From assembly GCA_045046885.1 (NCBI GenBank), contig JASFYX010000029.1, positions 29,586-93,585 on the forward strand: a stretch of 64,000 nucleotides of DNA, written 5' to 3'. Positions 33,988 through 42,289 of this stretch are shown here, piece after piece. The notes below the pieces were generated by a model. The model was not told where the DNA came from and searched no databases. It was given only the letters and a program-made list of their open reading frames with translations. The translations under genes and the position numbers were made by a program. Positions within the stretch are counted from its first letter, which is position 1, and the number at the start of each line of letters is the position of its first letter. The stretch is from CG1-02-35-72 sp045046885 (GTDB taxonomy: Bacteria; Bacteroidota; Bacteroidia; Flavobacteriales; Flavobacteriaceae).

Positions 33988-34819
33988 AGAATTTCAAGAT
34001 ATAATTTCAATTGAACAATTGAGTCAATTATTGCAAAATAAAAATCTTGATACAAAAAAGGTTGACCAAACCTTAGATTACGAAAAAGATTTACACTTAC
34101 TTCAAATAGAATTGGTTAAGCTCCAGCAATGGATTTTAAAAAATAAAAAACGCGTAGTCATTATTTTCGAAGGACGTGATGCCGCTGGAAAAGGAGGCAA
34201 TATTCGCCGATTTACAGAACATTTAAATCCCCGTTCGGTACGTCAAGTTGCGCTTAATAAGCCTACAGATATAGAAAGAGGACAATGGTATTTTAGACGC
34301 TATATAAAACACTTACCAAACGAAGGGGAACTCTGTTTTTTTGATAGAAGTTGGTATAATCGTGCTGTTGTAGAGCCTGTTATGGGTTTTTGCAATGAAC
34401 ATCAATACAAGCAATTTATTCATAAAGTTCCAGAATTTGAACATATGCTTTACGAAGATGGGGTTACTATTATTAAATTTTGGTTGTCTATTACTAAAGA
34501 CGAACAATTACGCCGTTTTAATGCACGTAATAACAATCCGCTTAAGCGATGGAAGTTTAGTCCTGTCGATCAAAAAGGACAAGAATTATGGGATAAATAC
34601 ACTTATTACAAAGAGCAAATGTTTAGTAAAACACATACCTCGTATAGCCCTTGGATAATTGTAAAAACCAATGATAAAATGGCGGCGCGCTTAGAGTGTA
34701 TAAGGTATGTTTTATCGCAATTTGATTATGAAGAATCAAAAGAGTCTAACACTAATATTATTCCAGACCCCAATGTAATTATGCGTTACTTTAGATCATC
34801 AAGACATTTAAACGATTAA
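33956..34819 (+). CDS. ppk2: Polyphosphate kinase 2, copy 1
   Basis: The 287-residue P-loop kinase of the PPK2 family has Walker A FEGRDAAGKGG (71-81), the family block GQWYFRRYIKHLP and Walker B/lid segment FFDRSWYNRAVVEP (about 125-138). These enzymes transfer phosphate between polyphosphate and nucleoside mono- or diphosphates. I chose the ATG at 33956 (MENHNQK). An earlier in-frame ATG at 33920 would extend the overlap with the upstream gene by 36 bases without conserved residues. It is co-directional with the cbb3 assembly genes and followed after 3 bases by a paralogue. Confidence 0.93.
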   Translation: MENHNQKITAEEFQDIISIEQLSQLLQNKNLDTKKVDQTLDYEKDLHLLQIELVKLQQWILKNKKRVVIIFEGRDAAGKGGNIRRFTEHLNPRSVRQVALNKPTDIERGQWYFRRYIKHLPNEGELCFFDRSWYNRAVVEPVMGFCNEHQYKQFIHKVPEFEHMLYEDGVTIIKFWLSITKDEQLRRFNARNNNPLKRWKFSPVDQKGQELWDKYTYYKEQMFSKTHTSYSPWIIVKTNDKMAARLECIRYVLSQFDYEESKESNTNIIPDPNVIMRYFRSSRHLND

Positions 34820-34822
34820 AAA

Positions 34823-35608
34823 ATGGAATTAAACTTAACAGAAAGAGATGTTAAAAGGCTTAATTCTAAAAAGGGATTATTAGCCTTATTTAATACCAAA
34901 CCCTTTAGTGTAGCAAAAGCTTTGCGGTATGTAAATTATCAAAATGATTTAAAAAAATATCAAGAAGAGCTTATAAAAATGCAAACTTGGGTAATAGAAA
35001 ATAATAAACGTGTTATTGTATTATTTGAAGGACGTGATGGTGCCGGAAAAGGGGGCGCTATTAGGCGTATTACAGAACGTTTAAATCCACGTCATTATCA
35101 TATTGTAGCTTTACCTAAGCCTTCTGTAGAAGAACAAGGACAATGGTATTTTCAGAGGTATATTTCAGAATTTCCACGCTCTAGCGAAATTGTTTTTTTT
35201 GACAGAAGTTGGTATAATCGTGCTGTTGTAGAACCTGTTAATGGTTTTTGTTCTCAAGAACAATATCAAATATTTATGAATCAGGTGAATGATTTTGAAC
35301 GCATGGTAGTCGAATCTGGTATTCAGATTGTAAAGATATATATGTCTATTTCAAAATCTGAACAGGCTAAACGTTTTAATGATATTAAAAGCAGTCCGTT
35401 AAAACAATGGAAAATGACAGCTGTAGATGAAAAAGCACAAGAATTATGGGATTCTTACACCCAATATAAAAGTGATATGTTTAATAAATCGAGTACACAA
35501 ATAGTTCCTTGGAAAGTTATAAAAGGGAACAGAAAAACTTCTGCCCGTGTAGATTCTATCAAGCATATTTTAAATGTCATTCCTTACGATAAATCTATAG
35601 AAGTATAA
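34823..35608 (+). CDS. ppk2: Polyphosphate kinase 2, copy 2
   Basis: The 261-residue paralogue of the preceding gene has Walker A FEGRDGAGKGG (about 69-79), GQWYFQRYISEFP and FFDRSWYNRAVVEPVNGF (about 124-141). Divergence from copy 1 is substantial outside the motifs, which points to an old duplication with separate roles (for example NMP versus NDP preference or opposite direction), not a fresh tandem copy. The A-to-G change in the P-loop (RDAAGKGG versus RDGAGKGG) is one marker. It ends two bases before the stop of the convergent DUF2752 gene. Confidence 0.93.
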   Translation: MELNLTERDVKRLNSKKGLLALFNTKPFSVAKALRYVNYQNDLKKYQEELIKMQTWVIENNKRVIVLFEGRDGAGKGGAIRRITERLNPRHYHIVALPKPSVEEQGQWYFQRYISEFPRSSEIVFFDRSWYNRAVVEPVNGFCSQEQYQIFMNQVNDFERMVVESGIQIVKIYMSISKSEQAKRFNDIKSSPLKQWKMTAVDEKAQELWDSYTQYKSDMFNKSSTQIVPWKVIKGNRKTSARVDSIKHILNVIPYDKSIEV

Positions 35609-35610
35609 AT

Positions 35611-36013
35611 TTATGGCGTAGTAGGTGCCAACCAGTTAAAAGGGGCATACGGTAGGTTGCGTAAAATCCAAAATAAAACAATTATTATTAAAACAATTAG
35701 CGGTGTTTTAGGATGATTTAAGATACTGTTCCAGTTTTTGTTAAAAAATCTGTTTGCCAGTAGTATTATACCGTGATAGCCTAATAATATTAAAGCCAAA
35801 AGATATAAGGCATTGTGATGGATGACACCCATTATATTGAGGTGTAATAAATCATGTGTCGCTCTCTGACTACCACAAACCGGGGCAGTAAATACCTGTT
35901 GTGGTATAAAGCGGACATTTAGGTAAATAATCTACGCCACTGGGGTTGATTAGAAAATAAAATAATGCCAATGTGATAAAGAGCACCAGCATTAAAATAT
36001 ATTTAAGTTTCAT
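35611..36013 (-). pseudogene. DUF2752 membrane protein gene with a one-base frameshift
   Basis: The minus-strand start at 36013 reads MKLKYILMLVLFITLALFYF and reaches the DUF2752 motif as IYCPG, then stops (LW, TAG). Removing one base of the AAA at 35877-35879 (TTT on the coding strand) restores CPGCGSQRATHDLLHLNIMG and joins it to the 73-residue frame ending at 35611. The joined protein would be about 133 residues with three membrane helices, the normal size and motif of DUF2752. So the gene is broken by a single-base insertion, by sequencing error in a homopolymer, or by frameshifting. The family's function is unknown. Confidence 0.85.
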
Positions 36014-36037
36014 TTAATTAAGATAATAAATTATTTA

Positions 36038-36619
36038 TTAACCGTGAACCAAAGCTGTTTTACCTAGCTTATTTATATAAGCAGCTTCGTAAGTTGTTAA
36101 AGCCTCCCATTTATTTGATACGATTTCTTTAGATTCATAACTCCTAGCCAAGCCTAAAAATAGGGTATGGTGTCCTGCTTCCGAAGCCAATAAATCTTTA
36201 TAAAAAGCAGCTAGTTCGGTATCTTTTAAGTATAGCGATAACATTTTAAAACGTTCACAACTACGGGCTTCTATTAAAGCAGAAATAAGTAATCGGTTTA
36301 CCAAACTTTGGGTGCGGTCTTTTGTCTTGTCAAAAAAATTAAATAAATGTTTGGCATAAGCGTTTCTTTGGTCTTGAAGCAATGTCATACCACGATCGAC
36401 TATTATTTTATGAACCCTACCAAAATGTTCTATTTCTTCTAAGGCGATACTTTGCATTTTTGTCACCAAGTCAGAATCCTCTGAATAACCTATTATTAAA
36501 GACATGGCTGCTGCAGCTGCTTTTTGTTCCGCAAAAGCGTGATCTGAGAGTAATTGCTGTAAATTATTTTCAGCTATTTTGACCCACGATGCGGGTGTAT
36601 TGCTTTTTAAACCCAACAT
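36038..36619 (-). CDS. miaE: tRNA-(ms2io6A)-hydroxylase MiaE
   Basis: The 193-residue ferritin-like diiron monooxygenase hydroxylates the isopentenyl group of ms2i6A37 in tRNA. Diiron ligands are visible in ALEEIEHFGRVH (about 70-81) and in EARSCERFK and ASEAGHHTLF (about 118-160), typical of MiaE. The pathway's first enzyme, MiaA, is encoded at 62949-63863 in this window. The start overlaps the stop of the antiporter gene by one base (TAATG), so the antiporter and miaE share a transcript. Confidence 0.93.
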   Translation of the reverse strand: MLGLKSNTPASWVKIAENNLQQLLSDHAFAEQKAAAAAMSLIIGYSEDSDLVTKMQSIALEEIEHFGRVHKIIVDRGMTLLQDQRNAYAKHLFNFFDKTKDRTQSLVNRLLISALIEARSCERFKMLSLYLKDTELAAFYKDLLASEAGHHTLFLGLARSYESKEIVSNKWEALTTYEAAYINKLGKTALVHG

Positions 36620-38535
36620 TAGTTTTCAAATTTATTCTTAATATCTTCTAGAGAATCGTGTTTACCCACTAAGGTTACAATATCTCCAACTCTTAAAGTT
36701 GTATAACCATGGGTTATTAAAAGTTGTCCTTTGCGTTTTAAGGAAAGCATGATTAAATCTGATGGCAGTCGTAAATCGCGGAGGCGTAAGCCAGCAACAT
36801 CTCTGTTTTTAACTTCAATATCTAACGAGTCTTGACCTTCATCCATACCCAATAATAAACTGGCGGCATTTGGTGAGCGGACAAAATGATCTAACAAACT
36901 CACAATAGCTGTGGATGGGTCGATGATTTTAGCACCAAGTGCGTGGAATTTTTCAAAATTCTTACGTTCGTTTAAGCGTACAATGATATCTTTTGTGCCG
37001 TATTCTTCAAAAATAAGTGTTGCCAATTCGTAATTGCGTTCATCATCTAACATTAAAATAGTGGCTTCCGTAAGCTCTAACTTTAAGAGATTTAAATCGG
37101 GTTTCGATAAACTTTTTACAAGCACAATATCAAATTCATTATATTTTTCTACTAAACTCTCAACCGAGGTCACTAACTTTACTTGCCAATTATTTTTTAC
37201 CAATTGTTTAGCTAAAGCAATAGACTGATTTTCTACACCAAAAATTACAGCATCACGTGAAGTGTCTGTATCTCCTTTAGCTTTTAAATGACTTTCTTTC
37301 ACATAATTTAAAGACCATTTAAATAGAGGCGGACCAATAAGTTGGTTGATAACTATTATAGCAATAATAATGGTTTCAAACTCGTGTCCCCAAGTTGGAA
37401 ATTCGTGCGATATAATGGTTGCTAAACCCAAAGCAACACCTGCTTGTGTAAGGTAGGGCATCCAAGAAATGAAGGCATATTTTTTATTGTCTTTAGCAAT
37501 AATAACGCCAAAAAGGCCACCAAAAAAGATAGAAATCATGCGTAAAACAAATAAGCTTAAGGCTATTCCGAAAACACTTATTAAGGTTTGAAAAGATAAG
37601 GAAGCACCTGTAAGGGTAAAGAATACTATATAAATAATCGGACTAATTTTGTGAAGCAATTCAGAAAACTCAATACGGTGTTTGCTGTAGTTTGTCAATA
37701 CAAAACTGCCAATTATAGCAATTAGTAATGGTTCTATAATAATTTCATGATGGAACAAAATTTCTGATTCAATTTTTACAAAATCAGCAAATAAATAAAT
37801 GGCATAGCCTACAATTAAAATAAAGATAGCTTTTATGTTGGCGTGTAATTTTAATGAAAAAGGAATAGTTAAAAGTTTACCAATAAGATAGCCTAAAACA
37901 AATGAAAATAAGAGTTCTAAAGCTAAAATCACAAGAAAAAAGAATCCTATGGTTTCGCCATTTATGAGTGTTTTTGCTAGAGAAAAGCAGATAGCAAATA
38001 ATATTATTACAAGAACATCAGTTACAACTGTAACGCCCATTACAGTTTTTGTAAAAGGGCCATTTGCACGCATTTCGTTTATTATAGCTATAGCCGATGA
38101 AGGCGATCTAGCAACGAAAATAGTACCAAACAATACGGCAACACCAAACCTTGTGGCATTTGGTAATTTTGCCATAAACGGAATATAATTGGCAGCGTAA
38201 TAAATAAGGACGCTACTTAAAATAAAAGTGATAAAGAGTTGCCCAATAACCATCCATTTAATACTGCTAATACGGCTGCGCAAATCGTTTAAATACAACT
38301 CAGAACCAGCAGAAAAAGCAATAATAGCCAAAGCAATATCATTTAAAAAGTCTAGATCTTCTAATGTCTCTTGCTGAATAAAATTAAGCATAGACGACCC
38401 TGCAACAATACCTGTAATAATTAGACCTGTAATTAAAGGAAACTTAACTTTTTGAAAAAGTATAGCAATCTGATTAGAGGCCAATGCCACTATCAAAAAT
38501 CCAATAAGTAAAGTTAATAGCTTATAATATTCCAA
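36619..38535 (-). CDS. CPA2-type cation:proton antiporter with TrkA-N and TrkA-C domains
   Basis: The 638-residue protein has about twelve membrane helices in the first 390 residues (sodium/hydrogen exchanger fold, with TRFGVAVLFGTIFVARSPSS near 130-150). An NAD-binding-like TrkA-N domain at about 415-530 (AVIFGVENQSIALAKQLV) and a TrkA-C domain at about 555-636 (LRDLRLPSDLIMLSLKRKGQ, TLRVGDIVTLVG) follow. It resembles Kef-type potassium efflux systems. The ion is not certain. The TrkA-N glycine motif is partly degenerate (FGVENQS instead of GxGxxG), so nucleotide binding is uncertain. Confidence 0.88.
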   Translation of the reverse strand: MEYYKLLTLLIGFLIVALASNQIAILFQKVKFPLITGLIITGIVAGSSMLNFIQQETLEDLDFLNDIALAIIAFSAGSELYLNDLRSRISSIKWMVIGQLFITFILSSVLIYYAANYIPFMAKLPNATRFGVAVLFGTIFVARSPSSAIAIINEMRANGPFTKTVMGVTVVTDVLVIILFAICFSLAKTLINGETIGFFFLVILALELLFSFVLGYLIGKLLTIPFSLKLHANIKAIFILIVGYAIYLFADFVKIESEILFHHEIIIEPLLIAIIGSFVLTNYSKHRIEFSELLHKISPIIYIVFFTLTGASLSFQTLISVFGIALSLFVLRMISIFFGGLFGVIIAKDNKKYAFISWMPYLTQAGVALGLATIISHEFPTWGHEFETIIIAIIVINQLIGPPLFKWSLNYVKESHLKAKGDTDTSRDAVIFGVENQSIALAKQLVKNNWQVKLVTSVESLVEKYNEFDIVLVKSLSKPDLNLLKLELTEATILMLDDERNYELATLIFEEYGTKDIIVRLNERKNFEKFHALGAKIIDPSTAIVSLLDHFVRSPNAASLLLGMDEGQDSLDIEVKNRDVAGLRLRDLRLPSDLIMLSLKRKGQLLITHGYTTLRVGDIVTLVGKHDSLEDIKNKFEN

Positions 38536-38583
38536 ATTAATTAAGGTTTTAAGTTGTTAAATATAGCAAAAGAAAAGCAATAC

Positions 38584-40332
38584 TTATAAATCTAACTTAA
38601 AGGTTTTTTTAAGTAATTCTAAATTTGGATTTTTCTTTTTAAGAGCTTGATATTTTTCTTGCGAAGTATAAATGTATTCTTTTGTAACACTTTCATTTAC
38701 TATGACTTTTATATCTATTTTAAAATTATTGAGTTCTTGCCTCAAATATTTTATTAAATTACTTTTTCCTTTGTTAAAAGAAGCCTCCATTACTTTATTG
38801 GGAAACACCAATTCTATAGAACTGCCATTGACTTTTGGTTTTTCTGCTTTTAAAATTGATAACATTAGCTTTTCGCCAGTTCTTTCTAAATAAGCTAAAT
38901 AACTGTGCCAAGTTTTTAAAAATGTTTCGCTTGTAAAAATATCTTGTGGTAAATTTTCATTCGATTCTTTTGAAACATCTTTTTCTTTAATTTTTTCTTT
39001 CTGATTGAGACTTTTTAAAGAAAGGGCAGAAGGACGTCTTGATTTAATATTTAAAGTCGGCTTTTCTACTGGCTGTTTTACAGGCTTTTCTTCTTCTGAT
39101 AGTTTTTTTGCTGTTTCTAGAATCTTTTCTACTACTTCAGCTTTTTTGTATGCTTCTTTTGGTTCGGCAGTTTGTGTAGATTTTGGAATGTTAATAGCTG
39201 CTTTTTTTTCTGAAGTATCTTTAAAAGTAGCCGCCGGAATTAAACTTGGTTTAGACTTTTTTTTTTGAGCGTCATAGTCAATAGACGCTAATTGCATTAA
39301 AGTAAGCTCTATTAGCAACCGCTGATTTTTACTGGTCTTAAAATTTAAATCACAAGAATTGGCTAAATCAATAGCTCTTGTTAAAAAGATTGTAGAACAG
39401 GCTTTAGCCTGATTTGAGTAGCTTTCTTTAGCTTTGTCATCTACTTCTAATAGACTGATTGTTACGGCGTCTTTCGCTACCAAAAGATCTCTAAAATGTG
39501 AAGCCAAACCTATTATAAAATTATGGCCCTCAAACCCTTTACTCAATATAGCATCCAACGCCATTAGTAATTTTGGAATGTCTTGTTTTAAGATTAAATC
39601 GGTGATATTAAAATACACTTCATAATCTAAAACATTTAAGTTTTCTAAAACCGATTGACGTGTAATTTTGTTCCCAGTAAAACTGACTATTCTATCAAAA
39701 ATAGACAGTGCATCGCGTAAAGCACCATCCGCCTTTTGAGCGATAATATGTAAAGCAGCATCATCGGCTTCTATGCCTTGTGCTGTCGTAATTTTTTTGA
39801 GATATTCTTTTATATCTAAAACACCAATGCGTTTAAAGTCAAAAATCTGGCAACGTGATAGAATTGTGGGGATAATCTTGTGTTTTTCTGTAGTTGCTAA
39901 AATAAATATGGCGTGAGCAGGCGGTTCTTCAAGGGTTTTTAAAAAGGCATTAAAAGCACTTTGGCTCAGCATATGCACCTCATCAATTATATAAACTTTG
40001 TAATGACCTGTTTGAGGTGGAATGCGGACTTGTTCTGTTAAGTTTCTGATATCATCAACAGAATTATTAGAAGCAGCATCAAGTTCAAAAATATTAAAAG
40101 CAAAATCTTCATCTGGATTTAAAGTGTTTAACTTTTCTTGATTGATGCGTTTGGCTAGTATTCTTGCACAAGTAGTTTTACCGACACCTCTAGGACCTGT
40201 AAATAACAGTGCCTGAGCTAAATGATTATTCTGAATGGCATTTTCTAAAGTAGCAGTAATGGCTTTCTGACCCACAACATCTTCAAATATTTGGGGTCTG
40301 TATTTTCGTGCCGATACTATAAATTGCTCCAT
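38584..40332 (-). CDS. dnaX: DNA polymerase III subunit gamma/tau
   Basis: DnaX is the ATPase of the clamp loader. The 582-residue protein has Walker A GPRGVGKT (46-53), Walker B DEVHMLS (about 116-122) and SRC sensor region ILSRCQIFDF (about 155-164). The zinc-binding Cys4 module normally after Walker A is missing: between C54 and the FELDAASNNSVDD segment there is no cysteine, as I recall for other flavobacteria. A Lys/Glu/Pro-rich linker (about 365-460) separates the AAA part from a C-terminal tau-like domain. No internal frameshift signal for a short gamma form is evident. Confidence 0.95.
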   Translation of the reverse strand: MEQFIVSARKYRPQIFEDVVGQKAITATLENAIQNNHLAQALLFTGPRGVGKTTCARILAKRINQEKLNTLNPDEDFAFNIFELDAASNNSVDDIRNLTEQVRIPPQTGHYKVYIIDEVHMLSQSAFNAFLKTLEEPPAHAIFILATTEKHKIIPTILSRCQIFDFKRIGVLDIKEYLKKITTAQGIEADDAALHIIAQKADGALRDALSIFDRIVSFTGNKITRQSVLENLNVLDYEVYFNITDLILKQDIPKLLMALDAILSKGFEGHNFIIGLASHFRDLLVAKDAVTISLLEVDDKAKESYSNQAKACSTIFLTRAIDLANSCDLNFKTSKNQRLLIELTLMQLASIDYDAQKKKSKPSLIPAATFKDTSEKKAAINIPKSTQTAEPKEAYKKAEVVEKILETAKKLSEEEKPVKQPVEKPTLNIKSRRPSALSLKSLNQKEKIKEKDVSKESNENLPQDIFTSETFLKTWHSYLAYLERTGEKLMLSILKAEKPKVNGSSIELVFPNKVMEASFNKGKSNLIKYLRQELNNFKIDIKVIVNESVTKEYIYTSQEKYQALKKKNPNLELLKKTFKLDL

Positions 40333-40368
40333 AAAATGGTTTTAATTGGGGTGAACAAATATAGGTAA

Positions 40369-42144
40369 TTAGCCATAAATTTTGTTGTATAAATCGGCGT
40401 ATTTTTTTAAAATTATAGCCCGTTTTGGTTTCATAGTAGGCGTTAATAACCCATTTTCTACACCCCATACATCTGGAGTGAGTTCAAATCGTTTTATTTT
40501 TTCCCATTTACCAAATTTAGAATTGCCTTTATCTATTTCTTCTTGAATGCGTTCTATAACTTTTTCGTTAGATATAATAGCCTCATTTGTGTTGAGTTCT
40601 AGTAATAGATGTCTTTCTGCCCATTCCATTATAAAGCCAAAATTTGGCTGAATAATGGCTGCCGGCATTTTTTGTCCTTCGCCAACTACCATGATTTGCT
40701 CTATAAATAATGACTGTTTCATTTCGTTTTCTAAAAGGGCAGGAGAGATGTATTTACCACCCGAGGTTTTGAAAATTTCTTTTTTACGACCTGTTATCTT
40801 TAAGAAACCATCACTGTCAATTTCACCTTTATCACCTGTATGGAAATAACCGTTTTTAATAACTTCGGCTGTTTTTTCGAGGTCTTTATAATAACCCACC
40901 ATTACATTTGGACCTTTACAAAGAATTTCGCCATCATCTGCAATTTTAACTTCTACATCGTCAATAACTTTACCTACAGAACCAATTCTTTGAAGATGGT
41001 TTTCATACATATTCACAGAAATAACAGGCGAAGTTTCTGTAAGACCATAACCTTCCATAATTGGAATACCAGCAGCACAAAATATTTTAGACAAACGGGG
41101 TTGTAAAGCGGCACTACCAGAAACGATGGTTTTTATATTGCCACCAAGTGCTTCTTGCCATTTAGTAAAAATAAGTTTACGGGCAATGCCTAATCTAAAT
41201 TCGTACCACCAACCATTTTCACCGTAGGGCATATAGTTTAGACCTAATTTTACTGCCCAGAAAAATAAGGCTTTTTTAATACCGTTTAACTCAGTACCTT
41301 TTGCAATAATGGCGTCGTACATTTTTTCTAATAAGCGTGGTACAACGGTCATTAAATCGGGTTGCACTTCTTTAATATTGATCCCTATTTTATCGATACC
41401 TTCTGCAAAATAAATTGCAATATTTAAGTATTGATATAAGTACAAAATCATCCGTTCAAAAACATGGCAGACAGGTAAAAAACTCAAAGCTTTTGGGCCA
41501 TTTTCTATCCTTGGAAACCTAAGACTTGAAGCCAGCACATTACTTACTATATTGCTATGGGTCAGCATAACGCCTTTAGGTTTACCAGTGGTGCCAGAAG
41601 TGTAAATAAAAGTAGCTAAATCTGTAGGTTTTACAGCATCTTTTCTTTTTTCGACTTCTTTTTGTAATGATTTGTCACTACCTTGACTTAAAAATTCTGA
41701 CCAATTTGTGCAACTGTCAATTTCATTAAAAGAATAAATATTTTTAAGATTTGGCGCATTTTCTTTGGCCTTTAAAGCTTTTTGATAGACTTCTTCATCA
41801 GAAACAAAGCAATACATAACCTCGGCATGATTAAAAATATATTCGTAATCTGAAGCGGCAATTGTAGGATAAATAGGTACATTTTGAGCGCCGACTTGTA
41901 AAACACCTACATCCATAATATTCCACTCTGTACGGTTCGTGCTAGAGATAATAGCTATTTTATCATTGGGTTTAATACCTAGTTTTAAAAGAGCTCTGCT
42001 AACAGTATTTGCTTTTTCAAGGAAATCTTTTGTCGAGGTTTTATCCCACGAGCCATTTTTTTTATATACGAAAGCATCTTCAAGACCGCCATTTTTTAAT
42101 TGATAATAAGCAAAATCAAACAGGCGCGTTATATTTTTAGACAT
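40369..42144 (-). CDS. Long-chain fatty-acid--CoA ligase (AMP-forming)
   Basis: The 591-residue ANL-superfamily enzyme activates fatty acids to acyl-AMP and then acyl-CoA. Motifs are FIYTSGTTGKPKGVMLTH (P-loop, about 175-192), EGYGLTETSPV (about 365-375), GYFHTGDKGEIDSDGFLKITGR (about 425-446) and the C-terminal lysine region. I placed the start at ATG 42144 (MSKNITRLFDFAYYQL). A TTG 42 bases upstream also reads in frame but adds unconserved residues. The protein is of the FAA1/LACS type without obvious membrane helices and may serve lipid synthesis or fatty-acid degradation. Confidence 0.92.
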   Translation of the reverse strand: MSKNITRLFDFAYYQLKNGGLEDAFVYKKNGSWDKTSTKDFLEKANTVSRALLKLGIKPNDKIAIISSTNRTEWNIMDVGVLQVGAQNVPIYPTIAASDYEYIFNHAEVMYCFVSDEEVYQKALKAKENAPNLKNIYSFNEIDSCTNWSEFLSQGSDKSLQKEVEKRKDAVKPTDLATFIYTSGTTGKPKGVMLTHSNIVSNVLASSLRFPRIENGPKALSFLPVCHVFERMILYLYQYLNIAIYFAEGIDKIGINIKEVQPDLMTVVPRLLEKMYDAIIAKGTELNGIKKALFFWAVKLGLNYMPYGENGWWYEFRLGIARKLIFTKWQEALGGNIKTIVSGSAALQPRLSKIFCAAGIPIMEGYGLTETSPVISVNMYENHLQRIGSVGKVIDDVEVKIADDGEILCKGPNVMVGYYKDLEKTAEVIKNGYFHTGDKGEIDSDGFLKITGRKKEIFKTSGGKYISPALLENEMKQSLFIEQIMVVGEGQKMPAAIIQPNFGFIMEWAERHLLLELNTNEAIISNEKVIERIQEEIDKGNSKFGKWEKIKRFELTPDVWGVENGLLTPTMKPKRAIILKKYADLYNKIYG

Positions 42145-42255
42145 AAAATTAAATTTTGGAGTTTGCAAAGTAGTAAAATTTATCAAGATATAAAACTGTT
42201 AATTACACAATTAAAAATTGTAATAAGAGGTTGAGATTCTCTTAATACTATTGTT

Positions 42256-42263
42256 TATCTTTG
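42256..42263 (+). promoter_or_regulatory. Candidate -7 element of pheT
   Basis: TATCTTTG fits TAnnTTTG, 26 bases before the pheT ATG. A TTG at 42231-42233 is 22 bases upstream, longer than usual. Confidence 0.5.
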
Positions 42264-42289
42264 CACATTAAATTTAGAGAAAAAAGAGT

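Noticed and set aside
34395..34658. 87-codon plus frame within ppk2 copy 1
   Set aside because: Same strand, shifted frame, across the conserved PPK2 lid region. The PPK2 frame is clearly the real one.
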